Source: CAYVLA01 sp964549615 [NCBI: uncultured Thermococci archaeon] (lineage in GTDB: Archaea; CAYQAE01; CAYVLA01). Taken from it: 64,000 nt of DNA. The first letter of the stretch is position 1; each line of letters starts with the position of its first letter. Below, piece after piece: positions 28,072 through 36,848 of the stretch. A program made the position numbers and the translations under genes. The stretch covers positions 13,802 through 77,801 of the forward strand of contig CAZJVP010000018.1 of the NCBI GenBank assembly GCA_964549615.1. Direction: 5' to 3'. The notes below the pieces were generated by a model. The model did no database searches. It had not been told where the DNA came from and saw only the letters and a program-made list of their open reading frames with translations.

Positions 28072-29265
28072 CTATATCCCCACGACCCATGACCGTGGAT
28101 CCATCTTCCTACTGGGGTTGCCAGAGAACATCGCGGACAGCACATCCTTGTAAAGCTTGACGGCCAGCGGGTGAAGCATCATGCACAGGTCCGCACCTGC
28201 CAGTGTCAGAGTCAATGCCTGAACGGCTTCCCAGATCGGGCCCCTGTACTTCCTATCCCCCCACTCATCCTTCTTCTTCCAAGACTCCCTTGCTCCCCAC
28301 GCGTTGGTCACGCCCAGGCTAATTGGCATCTGGAGCGAGGCATCCCCTTTCAGGCCTGCAAGTCGGATCCTCTCTGTCACTGAGAAGCTGTAGTCTATCC
28401 CGTATCCAAGGGCGCCTGATGTCGGATCGATGATTATATGGTCCTTGGGCACACCGAAGTCCAGCAGCTTCTGGTTGAGCGATTTCTGCATGTTGACGTC
28501 CAAGTCAGTCCAGGAGAGCACGTTGTGGCCATAGTCGATCGCCGCCTGCGAGACTTTCTTCCAATCCTGGGACAGCGTCGCAGACGCCAACATCACCCTT
28601 TCCCCCGCAGCGGCTTCGGCTGCCTTCTCGAGGACCAGAGGGTCGTTCTCAGGATTCCCGGACCCGCCCACCGCGATCGGGAGATGCGTTGCCTTCAGAA
28701 CATCCCCAACGACCTCGGCAGCCTCCTCAGGGGTCTTGTACAGCTCCTTTCCTCCCTCAACTTTCAGGAGCAGCGGATCCGTGCTGACGAGGTGAAGGGT
28801 GATCATCTCGGCCTTGAGTTCTTCCTCACAGAACCTGGCCCACTTGCAGGGATCGTCCCAGACCGGGGAGTAGACCTTCCTCTGTTCCAAGGCAAACTGC
28901 GGTTGGGGCATGTCGAATACGTCGTAGGTAACGACCGGCCGATTGGGCATCGCCCCCTCCATGGGGTAGAACGGCGGAGCGGTCTCGCCGCCCAGCTCCA
29001 CGACCGATCCCCGGGTCCCTCCGTCGGCCTTGGTAGCCCCGATCGTGACCTCTTCGATCCTCCCTTTGAACTCCTCGGGCTTGAACTCAAACCTTGCCTC
29101 TTCGGCGGCCCTGACTTCTTTGGCCACCTCCGGAACGATTCCCAGCCTGCCCGCTGACGGCAAGAGGTCAAGCTCAAGCCTATCCAGCTCGATCGTCACG
29201 TTCTGAAGCTCGATCTGCTCCAGTTTCTCGAGAGCCCGCAGAAGCTTCTCGATGTCAAGACTCAC
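28072..29265 (-). CDS. cdhD: CODH/ACS complex delta subunit (corrinoid protein, small)
   Basis: CdhD pairs with CdhE in the corrinoid iron-sulfur protein and helps methyl transfer. The 397 residues include an N-terminal extension of about 90 residues (LEKLEQIELQNVTIELDRLEL) and a TIM barrel with ADLCMMLHPLAVKLYK near the end and DHIIIDPTSGALGYGIDYSF in the middle. The ATG overlaps the cooC stop by 4 bp. Position and sequence agree with known archaeal cdh operons. Confidence 0.95.
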   Translation of the reverse strand: MSLDIEKLLRALEKLEQIELQNVTIELDRLELDLLPSAGRLGIVPEVAKEVRAAEEARFEFKPEEFKGRIEEVTIGATKADGGTRGSVVELGGETAPPFYPMEGAMPNRPVVTYDVFDMPQPQFALEQRKVYSPVWDDPCKWARFCEEELKAEMITLHLVSTDPLLLKVEGGKELYKTPEEAAEVVGDVLKATHLPIAVGGSGNPENDPLVLEKAAEAAAGERVMLASATLSQDWKKVSQAAIDYGHNVLSWTDLDVNMQKSLNQKLLDFGVPKDHIIIDPTSGALGYGIDYSFSVTERIRLAGLKGDASLQMPISLGVTNAWGARESWKKKDEWGDRKYRGPIWEAVQALTLTLAGADLCMMLHPLAVKLYKDVLSAMFSGNPSRKMDPRSWVVGI

Positions 29266-30023
29266 TTGCGACCCTCCAAGATCTTGCCCACAACGAAGCC
29301 TTTGACGGCGGAAAGGGCCTTGGAGGCGGGGTCCAAGGTGAATACGGACCTGCCCTCCCTGTCCGCCGTGGATACCTCGCTATCCTCGGGTATGATTGCA
29401 TCGATGCTGAGTCCGACCTGGGAGGCCATCCTCGCAAGATCCTCCCTACCATCGTTCACCCTGTTGGCTATCAGGTGGAACCTTCCGAACCTGGATCCGA
29501 GACTCTCAGCCAGCTTCATCATACGCTTCGCCGTTCTGAACCCCTTTAGGGAGAAGTCCGTGACTATGATGGCTTCGTCCACTGAACCGGCGGTCCTGCG
29601 ACTGATGTGCTCAAGTCCGGCCTCGGCGTCGATGACCACATAACGATATGAATTCGCCAAGGAGTCCAAGAGGTTTCGGAGGATGTTGTTGACTGCGCAG
29701 TAGCATCCTGGACCTTCGGGCCTACCCATCGCGAGGAGGTCGAATTTGTCCCCCTCGACCAGGATCTCGAAGATTCTGGACTCTAGCCAGATCCGCTTAT
29801 CAACCTCCGGCCCCATTCGCCTTTGCTCGCGGGATAGCTCCTCTCTGATGTCCCCCAAGGTCGATCCAACGCTCACCCCCAGAGTCTCCCCGAGGTTTGA
29901 ATCCGGATCGGCATCCACGGCGAGAATGGGGGCCTCCGCGCCCTCCTCTATCAGGGACCGCACGATCAGACCGGCAACTATCGTCTTGCCGGTTCCGCCT
30001 TTCCCCGCCACAAGTATGCGCAT
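29262..30023 (-). CDS. cooC: CooC-type ATPase for CODH/ACS nickel maturation
   Basis: MinD-superfamily ATPase that assists nickel insertion into CODH/ACS. The 253 residues have the deviant P-loop GKGGTGKTIVAG at the N-terminus, DADPDSNLGETLGV, and the CooC C-x-C motif (GCYCAVNNIL) expected to bind metal at the dimer interface. It lies between cdhC and cdhD, as in Methanosarcina cdh operons. A second cooC starts the same operon. Confidence 0.93.
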   Translation of the reverse strand: MRILVAGKGGTGKTIVAGLIVRSLIEEGAEAPILAVDADPDSNLGETLGVSVGSTLGDIREELSREQRRMGPEVDKRIWLESRIFEILVEGDKFDLLAMGRPEGPGCYCAVNNILRNLLDSLANSYRYVVIDAEAGLEHISRRTAGSVDEAIIVTDFSLKGFRTAKRMMKLAESLGSRFGRFHLIANRVNDGREDLARMASQVGLSIDAIIPEDSEVSTADREGRSVFTLDPASKALSAVKGFVVGKILEGRK

Positions 30024-30028
30024 GGGCC

Positions 30029-31399
30029 CTACTTTCCTCCCCTCCTAACGATGATGCGTTCGGCCTGTATTCGGGCGTTCTCGAGGATTATCCTGATCCC
30101 GGATCCCGCCGGCCAGCCGACGGCTTCCGCGGGCAGCTCCATCCTAGGAGCCACCAGCGCCTCCTCAGCCGCTTCCTTCCCCTCCTTCCATCGACCAACC
30201 ACAGGATGGCCACGCTGTCTGAGCGCTTCCTTGAGGCCCTCGATGTTGGCAACTTCTCTCTCCGTCGGGATCTTGTCTCTGAGATCTTCGGGGATCGCTT
30301 CTAGGACTGCCTCCTTGGTCCGGCTGGGAAGCCAGACGATCCGATTCCATCCCCCATCAGCTTGCAGGAACTTGGGTGAGCGCATGTACTCTATCGCCAT
30401 GCCCAGAAAGCCGTGGCTCTGTTTCCCCCCTCCAACCTGCGTCGCCATGGCCGAGAAGGTAAGGCCATTGACGGCCTCTCCCTGGAAATCCCTGGGCACT
30501 ATCCCTATCCCGTCAACCTCGGGGATGTAGAAGGCGATGGACTCGAAGCACCCGCAACTTGTGTGTGGATAGTCGAAGATGCTGTGCATATAGACCCTTT
30601 CCACCTCGCCCAAGGATCTCTCCTTGGTCACCGCGTTTATGCCCGAGTACTCTCCCGTCAGATCGTTGAGAAGCTCGCCTTTCGGAATCCGAAAGTTTGG
30701 CCCCTTGGGGTCAACCCTTGATGCAGCTCGAGCATCAAACCAGGTTATCGCGCCGCACAGAGCGATCCTGGTTGGCGTAATTGTGCAGACGTGAGTGGGG
30801 GCGAAGCTTTGACAAAGGACGCACCCGTAGAACTCATCAACGTCCTCGTCCCTCAGCGCCCGGGCCCTGGCATCCCGCGCCTTGTAGATCTCCATGGCCC
30901 TCTTCTGGAACTCCACGATCTCTTTGTCTTCGGTGAAGAAGGTAAATGAGATCTTCTCCGCTATCGGAAGCTCGGCCTTGAACAGCTTGATCAGGGCCAT
31001 GCCCAGGTATCTCAGGCTGTTGAACCCCTTCGCATACGCTTTCTTGCTGAGGCGACACCAGATGTCGTACCTTTGGTTCAGATGCATGAATCCCTCAATG
31101 TAGTTGCAGAACTCGTGGATCCGCCTTTCCAGCACCGCTTCCAGATCCTTCTCGATCTGCTCGCCGGCAACCTCCATGAGAATCCCAAAGTTGTAGTGCC
31201 CTCCCTCCTCCATCTGCGAGAGGTCGGGCCCGATGATGGTCACCTTTCCGTCCTCGACCTCCGAGAGCTCCTTGGCTTGGGTGAGCTCGGCCTTGTACTT
31301 GACCTTCGGCCCACCGAGCTCGACGTACATGTCGGGGGTCCGAATTCGCTCTCCCTCGTAGATCATGCCCATCTCAAAGGGTAGCTCTGAAGACTCCAT
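30029..31399 (-). CDS. cdhC: CODH/ACS complex beta subunit (acetyl-CoA synthase)
   Basis: CdhC carries the Ni-Ni-[4Fe-4S] A-cluster that joins methyl, CO and CoA to acetyl-CoA. A-cluster ligands are visible: C193-x2-C196 with C205 (YGCVLCQSFAPTHVC) and C282-G-C284 (SCGCFES). The 456 residues match archaeal CdhC, which lacks the N-terminal domain of bacterial acetyl-CoA synthase. The C-terminal 60 residues are less conserved. Its ATG overlaps the end of cdhB. Confidence 0.97.
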   Translation of the reverse strand: MESSELPFEMGMIYEGERIRTPDMYVELGGPKVKYKAELTQAKELSEVEDGKVTIIGPDLSQMEEGGHYNFGILMEVAGEQIEKDLEAVLERRIHEFCNYIEGFMHLNQRYDIWCRLSKKAYAKGFNSLRYLGMALIKLFKAELPIAEKISFTFFTEDKEIVEFQKRAMEIYKARDARARALRDEDVDEFYGCVLCQSFAPTHVCTITPTRIALCGAITWFDARAASRVDPKGPNFRIPKGELLNDLTGEYSGINAVTKERSLGEVERVYMHSIFDYPHTSCGCFESIAFYIPEVDGIGIVPRDFQGEAVNGLTFSAMATQVGGGKQSHGFLGMAIEYMRSPKFLQADGGWNRIVWLPSRTKEAVLEAIPEDLRDKIPTEREVANIEGLKEALRQRGHPVVGRWKEGKEAAEEALVAPRMELPAEAVGWPAGSGIRIILENARIQAERIIVRRGGK

Positions 31400-31923
31400 T
31401 ACTCCTCACCCCTAAGAAGGCCGGCAAGCCTCTGCATCTGCGCATGCCACGTAGCCGGGACCAGGTTCGAGAAGGAATACCTCGCGTTAGGCTGGTAGTG
31501 TCTTCCAAGGCTAACGGTTCCTACCCCGCGCCCAAAGTGCTTCATCAATGAGAACATCTGCGACGCGTAGTAGTAATCCATGCCTAGAAAGATGACCAGA
31601 TCGTAGGCGCCTTTTCCATCGAACCCCTGCCAGTCGGGGTCCCTTAACCTGTCCATTACCTCCAGCACATTCATGTACACGTCCGGCTTCACCCCACTGG
31701 CGACCGCCATCAGCGGCCTGGTTCTCGGTGAGGCGACGAGGCTTGAACTCGGTATTGCCCTGACGACGGATAGCATCGCCCCGTCATCTGAGATCTCCGG
31801 CCCCAAGACGGTTAGGATGCGCCTCGCCCTGGATATGATCTTGCTCATCCTGTCCGCGTCAGCCACCACGGCCCTTACGTGCCCGGGATCATTTCCAAGA
31901 AACCAAGGCGTCGACTCCGACAT
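31399..31923 (-). CDS. cdhB: CODH/ACS complex epsilon subunit
   Basis: CdhB is the small partner of CdhA in the alpha2-epsilon2 CO dehydrogenase component. The 174 residues include RRILTVLGPE near the N-terminus, a Rossmann-like core (YDLVIFLGMDYYYASQMFSLMKHFG) and LGRHYQPNARYSF at the end, all typical of the family. It lies 3 bp after the cdhA stop. Confidence 0.94.
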   Translation of the reverse strand: MSESTPWFLGNDPGHVRAVVADADRMSKIISRARRILTVLGPEISDDGAMLSVVRAIPSSSLVASPRTRPLMAVASGVKPDVYMNVLEVMDRLRDPDWQGFDGKGAYDLVIFLGMDYYYASQMFSLMKHFGRGVGTVSLGRHYQPNARYSFSNLVPATWHAQMQRLAGLLRGEE

Positions 31924-31926
31924 GGA

Positions 31927-34254
31927 TCATCTGCCTCTCACTAATCTTTCAAGCAAAGTGGGATCGGGGATCTTCCTGGGTTCCCAGTTTCTATCCTTCA
32001 ACAGTTGAAGTATCTCAGTCTTCATCGTTATTGGGATGTCGGCCTGGGTTCTGACGAAAAGGTGCAGGTCCTCTGGCATCGATCCGAGGTACTTCCTGTG
32101 CAGGTCGACGTAATGGGTCAGCTTGATCTGCCGCCCTTTGCTTGTGTCGTTGGGCCTGATGCACAGCTTGGCCGCTGCAACTATGGCGTCCTCCTTCGAA
32201 TCCGCCACGTACAGGAGGTGAAGCGGCGCGGGCTCGGTTTGAATTCTCGACCCATCGCGGGCATCATAGACCCACCAGTCCTCGTTCTTGTCCTGTCTAC
32301 CGACGTACGTCCTCCGGTACTTCGAAGCCTGGCTGCTGACAATGGCCGGGATGCCCAGCCGGTTGAACCCGGTCGCTATGGATGCCGCCTTCTGGGACAT
32401 CGCCCCCCAAGCTATGCCGACGGCGCCTACCCTGTTGAGGACGTAGTCGGCTATCTCCTCGAAATTGCCCCTCAGACGCCTCCCTGCGAATATGCTGGCG
32501 ACCTTTATCGCGGCTCCCGAGATGTGGGCATTCGCGACGCACGATCCCACGTTGCACAGGCAGCCTCCGTCGAAGTCCCCTGGGTATCTTTCGTAAAGGC
32601 TCTTGCCTTCCTCATCCGCGTATGTCGCAAGATCCATCGCCGAGCAGCCGGACGCGGTCACGATGTATCTGCGATCAAGAAAGATCCTTGCCATCTCGCC
32701 TATCTCCTTGTATCCCCCTGGATAGTTCGGACAGCCGACGAAAGCGACCACCCCCGGGATCTCCCCCAGGACTATTGGCGCTCCGACCTTTCTGATCTCA
32801 ACGTCCTGGATGGGTCCCCTGCCAGCCCGGAGTTTGAACTTCTCCTTGCTGATCCTGCCGGATGCACCCTCATTTATCATGTTGATTATGGGCATGTGTT
32901 GAGGGCAGGCCGATTCGCAGCGGGCACAGCCCGTGCAGCGCTCGTAGAACTCCTCGAAGAGGGAGAAATCCCCTTCGGCCGCCCTTGCCATCGCCTTCGG
33001 GATGTCCAAGTTGCTTTGACACTCCCTAACGCACGCCTCGCACTCGGTGCACCTAACGGCCATGGAGGAGAGGCGCTCCGCGTCGAGCTTCTTCCCATGT
33101 CCTTTCTTGTGCAGCTCAATTGCAGTCCTTACGGCCACCTCGCCGGCCTTTGCCTCATCTGTAATGAGCGCGCCGGGGGCCTTGTCCTGAACAAGGTCCC
33201 GCACTATCTCGTCCGCAGGATCATTCGTCCTATCCTGAAGTCCGTAGCAGATCTTGGCCGTGGTTGCGATCACCGGGGTTTTAAGTTTCTTGGCCTCCTC
33301 AAGAACATCGGCTCTCACGCATTGCTCATCGACGATTATGACATCGGCTATCCCCATTCGGATGAACCTTAGTTGCTTGGAGAGCGGGCCGATCACCTTG
33401 GTGGCCTTGCTGTACCTTGAGAGATCCAGGGCAGTGCAGCAGATGCCCGCAACCTCCACATCCTCCTGCAGCCCATTCCTCTCAAGGTACTCTATGACCT
33501 CTGCACCGGGCAGGACGCTATGACCTATGGCTAGGATCACGGGCTTTGCCGGGTCGATGCAGCCCAGCCCTATGTCCACGAGGGGCGCATCGGCGTCCCC
33601 TTTGGGATAGGGAAGCGCCACGACCTGGGCGAGGTCGGCAATTTCCATGAACATGTGGTCAATCATACTTATGTGAAGGGATTTGGACTCGAAGTCCATG
33701 TAGCTTCCCTCCTGCCCGGTGTGCGTGGCCGATAGGAGATCCATCAGCTGGCGCTCCCCGTATTCCAAAGGGGGCAGTAGGTCGGCCAGGGTGGTGGGCT
33801 TGCTGCCATGTATCAGACGCACGAGCGGCGCCTCGACCTGGATCTTGTCGCCAAGGTTGATAGGGTGGCCGGGGCCGTATTTCTCCACGAGCCTCTCCAC
33901 CAACTCCCTGGCGTGAGCGCCGTGGGCAGACGCACCGATGCAGCATGCGAGAAGTATGATCCTTCCCTGCTGGCTTTCTATGTCAAGGCCGCAGGCACCC
34001 TTCTTGCCGTTGGAGAGATCGCATTTCCCGTAGGTGCAGAGGCAGCACATGTCGCAGAATGGGGCATACATGGGCCTGTACCGCGACAGCAGCTTCCGGT
34101 CCCATTCCCTCAGATCCAAAGGACCCGGAGCCGGCGTCGGGCCGCAGACCTCTTCCCATTCTTCGACCAGGACCTTTCCGACCTTTATCTCCAGCCCTCT
34201 GATCCTTCCAAAAGAGGTGACTACCTCATCGGCCTTAATTCTCGCTGCGCTCAT
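31927..34254 (-). CDS. cdhA: CODH/ACS complex alpha subunit (CO dehydrogenase)
   Basis: Ni-Fe-S CO dehydrogenase, interconverting CO2 and CO. The 775 residues start with the B/D cluster cysteines (C67, C70, C71, C73, C78, C88 in CDMCCLCTYGKC...GACGL). The archaeal ferredoxin-type insert near the middle has two [4Fe-4S] motifs, CTECEACVRECQ and CTGCARCESACP. Later C-cluster ligands include VGCPNYPGG, SGCSAMDL and NVGSCVANAH. The GTG/ATG start overlaps the FrhB-like gene's stop. The full archaeal architecture is present. Confidence 0.97.
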   Translation of the reverse strand: MSAARIKADEVVTSFGRIRGLEIKVGKVLVEEWEEVCGPTPAPGPLDLREWDRKLLSRYRPMYAPFCDMCCLCTYGKCDLSNGKKGACGLDIESQQGRIILLACCIGASAHGAHARELVERLVEKYGPGHPINLGDKIQVEAPLVRLIHGSKPTTLADLLPPLEYGERQLMDLLSATHTGQEGSYMDFESKSLHISMIDHMFMEIADLAQVVALPYPKGDADAPLVDIGLGCIDPAKPVILAIGHSVLPGAEVIEYLERNGLQEDVEVAGICCTALDLSRYSKATKVIGPLSKQLRFIRMGIADVIIVDEQCVRADVLEEAKKLKTPVIATTAKICYGLQDRTNDPADEIVRDLVQDKAPGALITDEAKAGEVAVRTAIELHKKGHGKKLDAERLSSMAVRCTECEACVRECQSNLDIPKAMARAAEGDFSLFEEFYERCTGCARCESACPQHMPIINMINEGASGRISKEKFKLRAGRGPIQDVEIRKVGAPIVLGEIPGVVAFVGCPNYPGGYKEIGEMARIFLDRRYIVTASGCSAMDLATYADEEGKSLYERYPGDFDGGCLCNVGSCVANAHISGAAIKVASIFAGRRLRGNFEEIADYVLNRVGAVGIAWGAMSQKAASIATGFNRLGIPAIVSSQASKYRRTYVGRQDKNEDWWVYDARDGSRIQTEPAPLHLLYVADSKEDAIVAAAKLCIRPNDTSKGRQIKLTHYVDLHRKYLGSMPEDLHLFVRTQADIPITMKTEILQLLKDRNWEPRKIPDPTLLERLVRGR

Positions 34255-35387
34255 CCCTCCCCACCTTCCTCCTCAACGGGCACCTCTGCAGACCTGAACG
34301 GCAAGGCCGACTCCTTTCTCATCAGATCGAAAAGCTTCAGATTGCCCCTGTACCGTTTGGACCTAGACATCCTCCTGAGCGTTTTCGGCTTCGTCGGCCT
34401 TGCCGTCTCCAAGATTCCATCCTTGACGAGCGCATTCAAGATCTCCTCGCCCCTTTGTGTTCTGGCAATCACCGTGCACCAACCATCTGCAGCGCCGACG
34501 GCCCCAACCGACACGTCCGCAAACTCGGCGGTGAAGTCGCGGCAAGCAAGGCATCCAGGGTTGATCACCGATTTCATCTCGGGAAGCGGGATCTCCACGA
34601 ATTGGCTTCCCGCTTGCACTTTGAAGTTGCCTTTTATGTTGAGCTTCGTGATCGTCTTCGGGTCCACCCCCCTTTCCGGCAGGAAGGTGGTCACCATCTT
34701 CTCGCAGAAGTTCTCGCTGCAAAAGATCCCAACGAGGAGCGCCACCCTCTGGGTGAGGCTCTTGAGTCCACCGAACTCCAACTTCCTGAAGGCTGCTAGG
34801 TGGCACGGCAGGCCAACGAGGGCCACGCTCTCCAGCTTCTCCTGCCGGGCCCACCTCAAGGCCACTAGGTTAGGCGACAGGTTGTATTTCGATTTCGATG
34901 CCTGCCTTGCCTCCTCCCAGCTCCTTGCCAGGAACGGCGACCCAATAAAGCTCTCATCGGCCTTGCAGACGATCGCCCCATCTATCCTTTTCTTCTCGAA
35001 GGCGTACTTGAGGATGGCCGAAACAACCCCCCCGTCCTGAGCCCGGCCTACAACCTCCGGATCGACCGCCCTTGCAGCAATAATCTGGACATGGTACCCG
35101 AGCTCGTCCTTCTCGCCCCTGAAGAGCCTGCTCTCGATCTCCTCGGTGTACATGAAACTCCTGGGACAATGAATGGCGCAAAGCCCGCAGGTTATGCATT
35201 TCGCGCTGCCCTTCATCACCGGGAGCCCGTCGCGGCCAAACTCGATGACGTTTCGCGGGCAGACGGCCGAGCAAGCACCGCAACCGGAGCACAGGTCTCT
35301 CAGGACCACCTCATTCACCAGTCCCTGGAAGCCCTGCTCCCTCATCCTCAACGTGAAACTCTCGATTGCCTGCTCATCCGTTTCCAA
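34251..35387 (-). CDS. FrhB-like F420 oxidoreductase subunit with two [4Fe-4S] clusters
   Basis: A flavoprotein of the FrhB/FdhB family, which exchanges electrons between F420 and iron-sulfur clusters. The N-terminal ferredoxin domain has CSGCGACSAVCP and CITCGLCAIHCP. The FrhB domain has QDGGVVSAILKYA, GLPCHLAAFRKLE, VGIFCSENFC and NPGCLACRDFTAEFADVSVG. TTG 35387 is preferred: it lies inside the end of the upstream cooC, and residues further upstream are not family-like. It sits between cooC and cdhA on one transcript, which suggests F420H2 as electron donor to CODH/ACS. That partnership is inferred. Confidence 0.88.
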   Translation of the reverse strand: METDEQAIESFTLRMREQGFQGLVNEVVLRDLCSGCGACSAVCPRNVIEFGRDGLPVMKGSAKCITCGLCAIHCPRSFMYTEEIESRLFRGEKDELGYHVQIIAARAVDPEVVGRAQDGGVVSAILKYAFEKKRIDGAIVCKADESFIGSPFLARSWEEARQASKSKYNLSPNLVALRWARQEKLESVALVGLPCHLAAFRKLEFGGLKSLTQRVALLVGIFCSENFCEKMVTTFLPERGVDPKTITKLNIKGNFKVQAGSQFVEIPLPEMKSVINPGCLACRDFTAEFADVSVGAVGAADGWCTVIARTQRGEEILNALVKDGILETARPTKPKTLRRMSRSKRYRGNLKLFDLMRKESALPFRSAEVPVEEEGGEG

Positions 35388-36168
35388 TGGAATCCACCTT
35401 CCCGACCAGCTTCTCGGCAAGCCCCTCGATGGCTGATACTGCCTTGCTCTCGGGGTGAGCATCGATCAGGGCCTTCCCCTTCATCTGGGCGTCGATCACG
35501 CATTCATCGTGGGGAACAATCTGAAGTATCTCAAATCCGCTGAGGGAATCCACTACGAATCTTTGCTCGGCTCCGTTCCTCACCTTGTTCGCAACAATGG
35601 CCTGCCTCAAGCCGAGCTGATCCGCAAGGGCACCGATTCGTTTGGCCGTCATTATCCCCGGAACCGTTGGTTCAACGATTATAAGGAGGAGGTCAGCGTA
35701 CCTCGCGGTCCCCCTGCCCAAGTGTTCAATCCCCGCCTCCATGTCGACCACGACATGGTGTTCGTCGGCCAGCACCCTTCTCAGGAAGGCCTTGAGGAAA
35801 GCGTTGGCCGGACATGTGCACCCGCTCCCGGCGGACCTGATGGTTCCGAGCAGCACGAATCGCACTCCGTCAGGTCCCTCTATCGCCAGCTTCTGCGGGA
35901 GATCCGAGACCTTTGGGTTAGCCTTGAAGACTGCGCCTATGGAGTAGGGTTCGGCCCCCGTCCTTTCCCGGATCAACTCTTTCATATCAGACAGGGGCAG
36001 TAGGTCCGAGACCTGCTCGTCTGGGATCCCAAGGCTGGAATGGAGGTTGTAGTTGGCATCCGCGTCTATCGCAAGGACCTTCAGTCCTCGTCTGGCCAGC
36101 TGCCTCGTAAGGGTTCCAGCGATGACGGTTTTTCCGGTTCCTCCCTTGCCGCTGACGCACACCTTCAC
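35374..36168 (-). CDS. cooC: CooC-type ATPase, first gene of the CODH/ACS operon
   Basis: A second MinD/CooC ATPase of 264 residues with P-loop GKGGTGKTVIAG, DADANYNLHSSLG and the C-x-C motif GCTCPANAF. It resembles the other CooC in this operon and probably also helps metal insertion into CODH or ACS. GTG 36168 lies about 40 nt downstream of a TATA-like box. It overlaps the FrhB-like gene by about 14 bp. Two copies may divide labour between the CdhA and CdhC metal sites, which is speculation. Confidence 0.92.
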   Translation of the reverse strand: MKVCVSGKGGTGKTVIAGTLTRQLARRGLKVLAIDADANYNLHSSLGIPDEQVSDLLPLSDMKELIRERTGAEPYSIGAVFKANPKVSDLPQKLAIEGPDGVRFVLLGTIRSAGSGCTCPANAFLKAFLRRVLADEHHVVVDMEAGIEHLGRGTARYADLLLIIVEPTVPGIMTAKRIGALADQLGLRQAIVANKVRNGAEQRFVVDSLSGFEILQIVPHDECVIDAQMKGKALIDAHPESKAVSAIEGLAEKLVGKVDSIGNG

Positions 36169-36206
36169 GAGATACCCTTTCCTAGGCTATTGCGCAGCCG
36201 ATCGGG

Positions 36207-36216
36207 CATAAATATC
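36207..36216 (-). promoter_or_regulatory. TATA-like box of the CODH/ACS operon
   Basis: The minus strand reads GATATTTATG here. Its distance to the GTG at 36168 gives a leader of roughly 15-20 nt. This is probably the promoter for the nine-gene cdh transcript. Confidence 0.5.
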
Positions 36217-36848
36217 TCCTCCAAATATGAAAGTCTGCAACTTTCCGCGTGCGCCGTTCTTGCGGTTCCCGGCCACTCAACACCCGTCAGCCTCTCGGCT
36301 GCCCAGCCAAGGCTCGCGAAACGGGGGCACGATCCTTTTGAAATCATGAACGGGTTAATCAAGGTGGCACAGACGGCAGAACAGCCCCGGTCGTCTCTGC
36401 AATCATGCCGAGCTCGATCTCTCCGGCGCCAACGGCCGCAGCCACCTGATCAACGGGGGATGTCGTCACGGTCGTCCTCTCGGACGGCCTCGTCTGACGC
36501 GCTGCCTTGGCCGAAATCGGAGGAATCTTCGCCTGAATGCGTCAGCTCGGGAAGATGCTCCTGTGAAACCCGGAGAATTCCAGCATGTCGGTTCACCACC
36601 TGTTTTCGACTATTTCAACAGAGACCTGGTGGATTCAGACTGCACAATTGGTTGTGCACTGGCCAGTCAATCTGTAAAGGACGCAGTCGCTAGGTGGAAG
36701 GAGAGGAAAAAAAGTAATCCACCGGCCGAGATCCCAAGCAAGACGGGCTGAGGAAGGACCCTCTCTGCCCAGGTCTTGGAGATGGCCGACAACATCGAGG
36801 TTTTGGAGGTGGAGGTGATGCGCCCAATCCAGTCCTAGGGACCTTGGC
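36217..36848. other. Intergenic region with an 18-bp inverted repeat
   Basis: About 630 bases between the cdh operon promoter and the glycosyltransferase gene. No convincing gene was found; a 62-residue rightward frame at 36563-36751 lacks a promoter and any family. An inverted repeat at 36641-36658 (TGCACAA-TTGG-TTGTGCA) forms a perfect 7-bp stem with a 4-nt loop or a symmetric protein-binding site. No tRNA fold was recognised. Confidence 0.4.

Noticed and set aside
32005-33372. A 455-residue open frame opposite cdhA
   Set aside because: It is an antisense shadow of a strongly conserved gene in GC-rich DNA; its translation matches no family and has no promoter.
33808-35040. A 410-residue open frame opposite cdhA and the FrhB-like gene
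   Set aside because: It runs across two real genes on the other strand; composition is not protein-like.
36563-36751. A 62-residue frame upstream of the glycosyltransferase
   Set aside because: No promoter, ribosome site or recognisable family; too short to support alone.
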